Source of the DNA: Deltaproteobacteria bacterium
GTDB taxonomy: Bacteria > Desulfobacterota > Dissulfuribacteria > Dissulfuribacterales > UBA3076
Direction: 5' to 3'
Length of the DNA: 6,475 bases
Assembly: GCA_013138705.1 (NCBI GenBank)
Contig: WTCF01000037.1
Coordinates: 1 to 6,475 of the forward strand
The position numbers were made by a program, and so were the translations under genes. How positions within the stretch are numbered: the stretch's first letter is position 1; each line of letters begins with the position of its first letter. Under the pieces are notes generated by a model that made no database searches, was not told the origin of the DNA, and saw only the letters and a list, made by a program, of their open reading frames with translations. This document shows positions 6,026-6,475 of this stretch, piece by piece.

Positions 6026-6475
6026 TGTTTGGTAATACACGGCACGAAAGGACATTGCGGGATATGTTAGAAGTGCTGAGACCTGCTGTTTCTATATTAC
6101 CTGAGTTGGATGACGTAAAAATCAGGGGCATATCCGCAGACTCCAGACAGGTAAAGCAAGGGTACATATTTGTTGCAATTCCCGGCACGGAATTTGATGG
6201 AAGACAATTTATCAATGATGCCGTGGTGAAAGGAGCCTCTGCCCTGTTAATGCCAAGCCAAGATGTCCATCGTTACGTCAAGACCGTTCCTGGAGCACTT
6301 CCTGTTATAGGAGTGGACGACCCCAGGCTTTCAACCGGTCTTCTGGCGAGTGCCTTTTATGGAAATCCCAGTGAAAAAATGGCCCTTATAGCCATTACAG
6401 GCACTAATGGTAAGACTACGATCACATACCTCCTGGAAGGCATTTTCAGCAAAGCCGGGCTGAATCCTGGTGTAA
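6022..6475 (+). CDS. murE: UDP-MurNAc-tripeptide synthetase MurE, N-terminal part (truncated by window edge)
   Basis: The first 151 codons of a Mur ligase are present and the frame is open to the window end. MurE adds the third residue (meso-diaminopimelate or lysine) to UDP-MurNAc-L-Ala-D-Glu in the cytoplasm, using ATP. Visible are the MurE-type N-terminal domain with ISADSRQVKQGYIFVAIPG (37-55), FDGRQFINDAVVKGASALL (58-76), the IGVDDPR stretch (96-102) and the P-loop ITGTNGKTT (125-133). The substrate-specificity motif (DNPR or similar) lies beyond the window. The ATG at 6022 overlaps the previous stop codon by 4 nt (ATGA), which suggests translational coupling; ATG 6025 follows at once. 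ATG 6064 (MLEVLRPAV), with AAAGGA 11 nt upstream, would fit the usual family N-terminus length better and remains a real alternative. Confidence 0.93.
   Translation, partial: MMFGNTRHERTLRDMLEVLRPAVSILPELDDVKIRGISADSRQVKQGYIFVAIPGTEFDGRQFINDAVVKGASALLMPSQDVHRYVKTVPGALPVIGVDDPRLSTGLLASAFYGNPSEKMALIAITGTNGKTTITYLLEGIFSKAGLNPGV

Overview
The window is a chromosomal cell-envelope and division locus, all on the + strand from base 291 onward. It holds a YrdC/Sua5-family tRNA-modification gene, mltG, and then the head of a dcw (division and cell wall) cluster in the order mraZ, rsmH, ftsL, ftsI-like, murE; murE runs off the right edge. The layout (short FtsL, FtsI homologue with a C-terminal PASTA domain, DAP/Lys-adding MurE next) together with moderate GC suggests a Gram-negative bacterium of the deltaproteobacterial / Desulfobacterota type. 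That placement is inference from protein style and was not tested by a search.

Layout. Bases 1-290 hold a weak possible partial gene on the minus strand and the upstream region of the YrdC gene. Bases 291-902 are the YrdC/Sua5 gene. Bases 899-1004 hold a heptamer-based inverted repeat built from TTAGC units, lying between that gene and mltG (1015-2151). Bases 2152-2476 are an AT-rich gap ending in a good sigma70-type promoter (TTGACA / TATATA), followed directly by three 10-bp-spaced G-rich boxes that match an MraZ operator. From 2477 the genes are tightly packed, with gaps of 10, 45, 11 and -4 nt, as expected for one operon.

How the genes work together. MraZ probably represses its own operon through the boxes. 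RsmH methylates 16S rRNA. FtsL and FtsI are divisome membrane proteins. MurE builds the peptidoglycan precursor. MltG, upstream, cuts nascent glycan strands and limits their length.

The standout is the ftsI-position gene (4268-6025). Its N-terminal membrane anchor, its PBP-dimerisation (pedestal) domain, the overall transpeptidase-domain framework and a C-terminal PASTA domain are all recognisable in one uninterrupted frame. The three catalytic motifs of penicillin-binding transpeptidases (SxxK, SxN, K[ST]G) cannot be found at their expected positions. It looks like a pseudo-transpeptidase occupying the canonical FtsI slot, which would need either a second, active class B PBP elsewhere or another way of making septal crosslinks.
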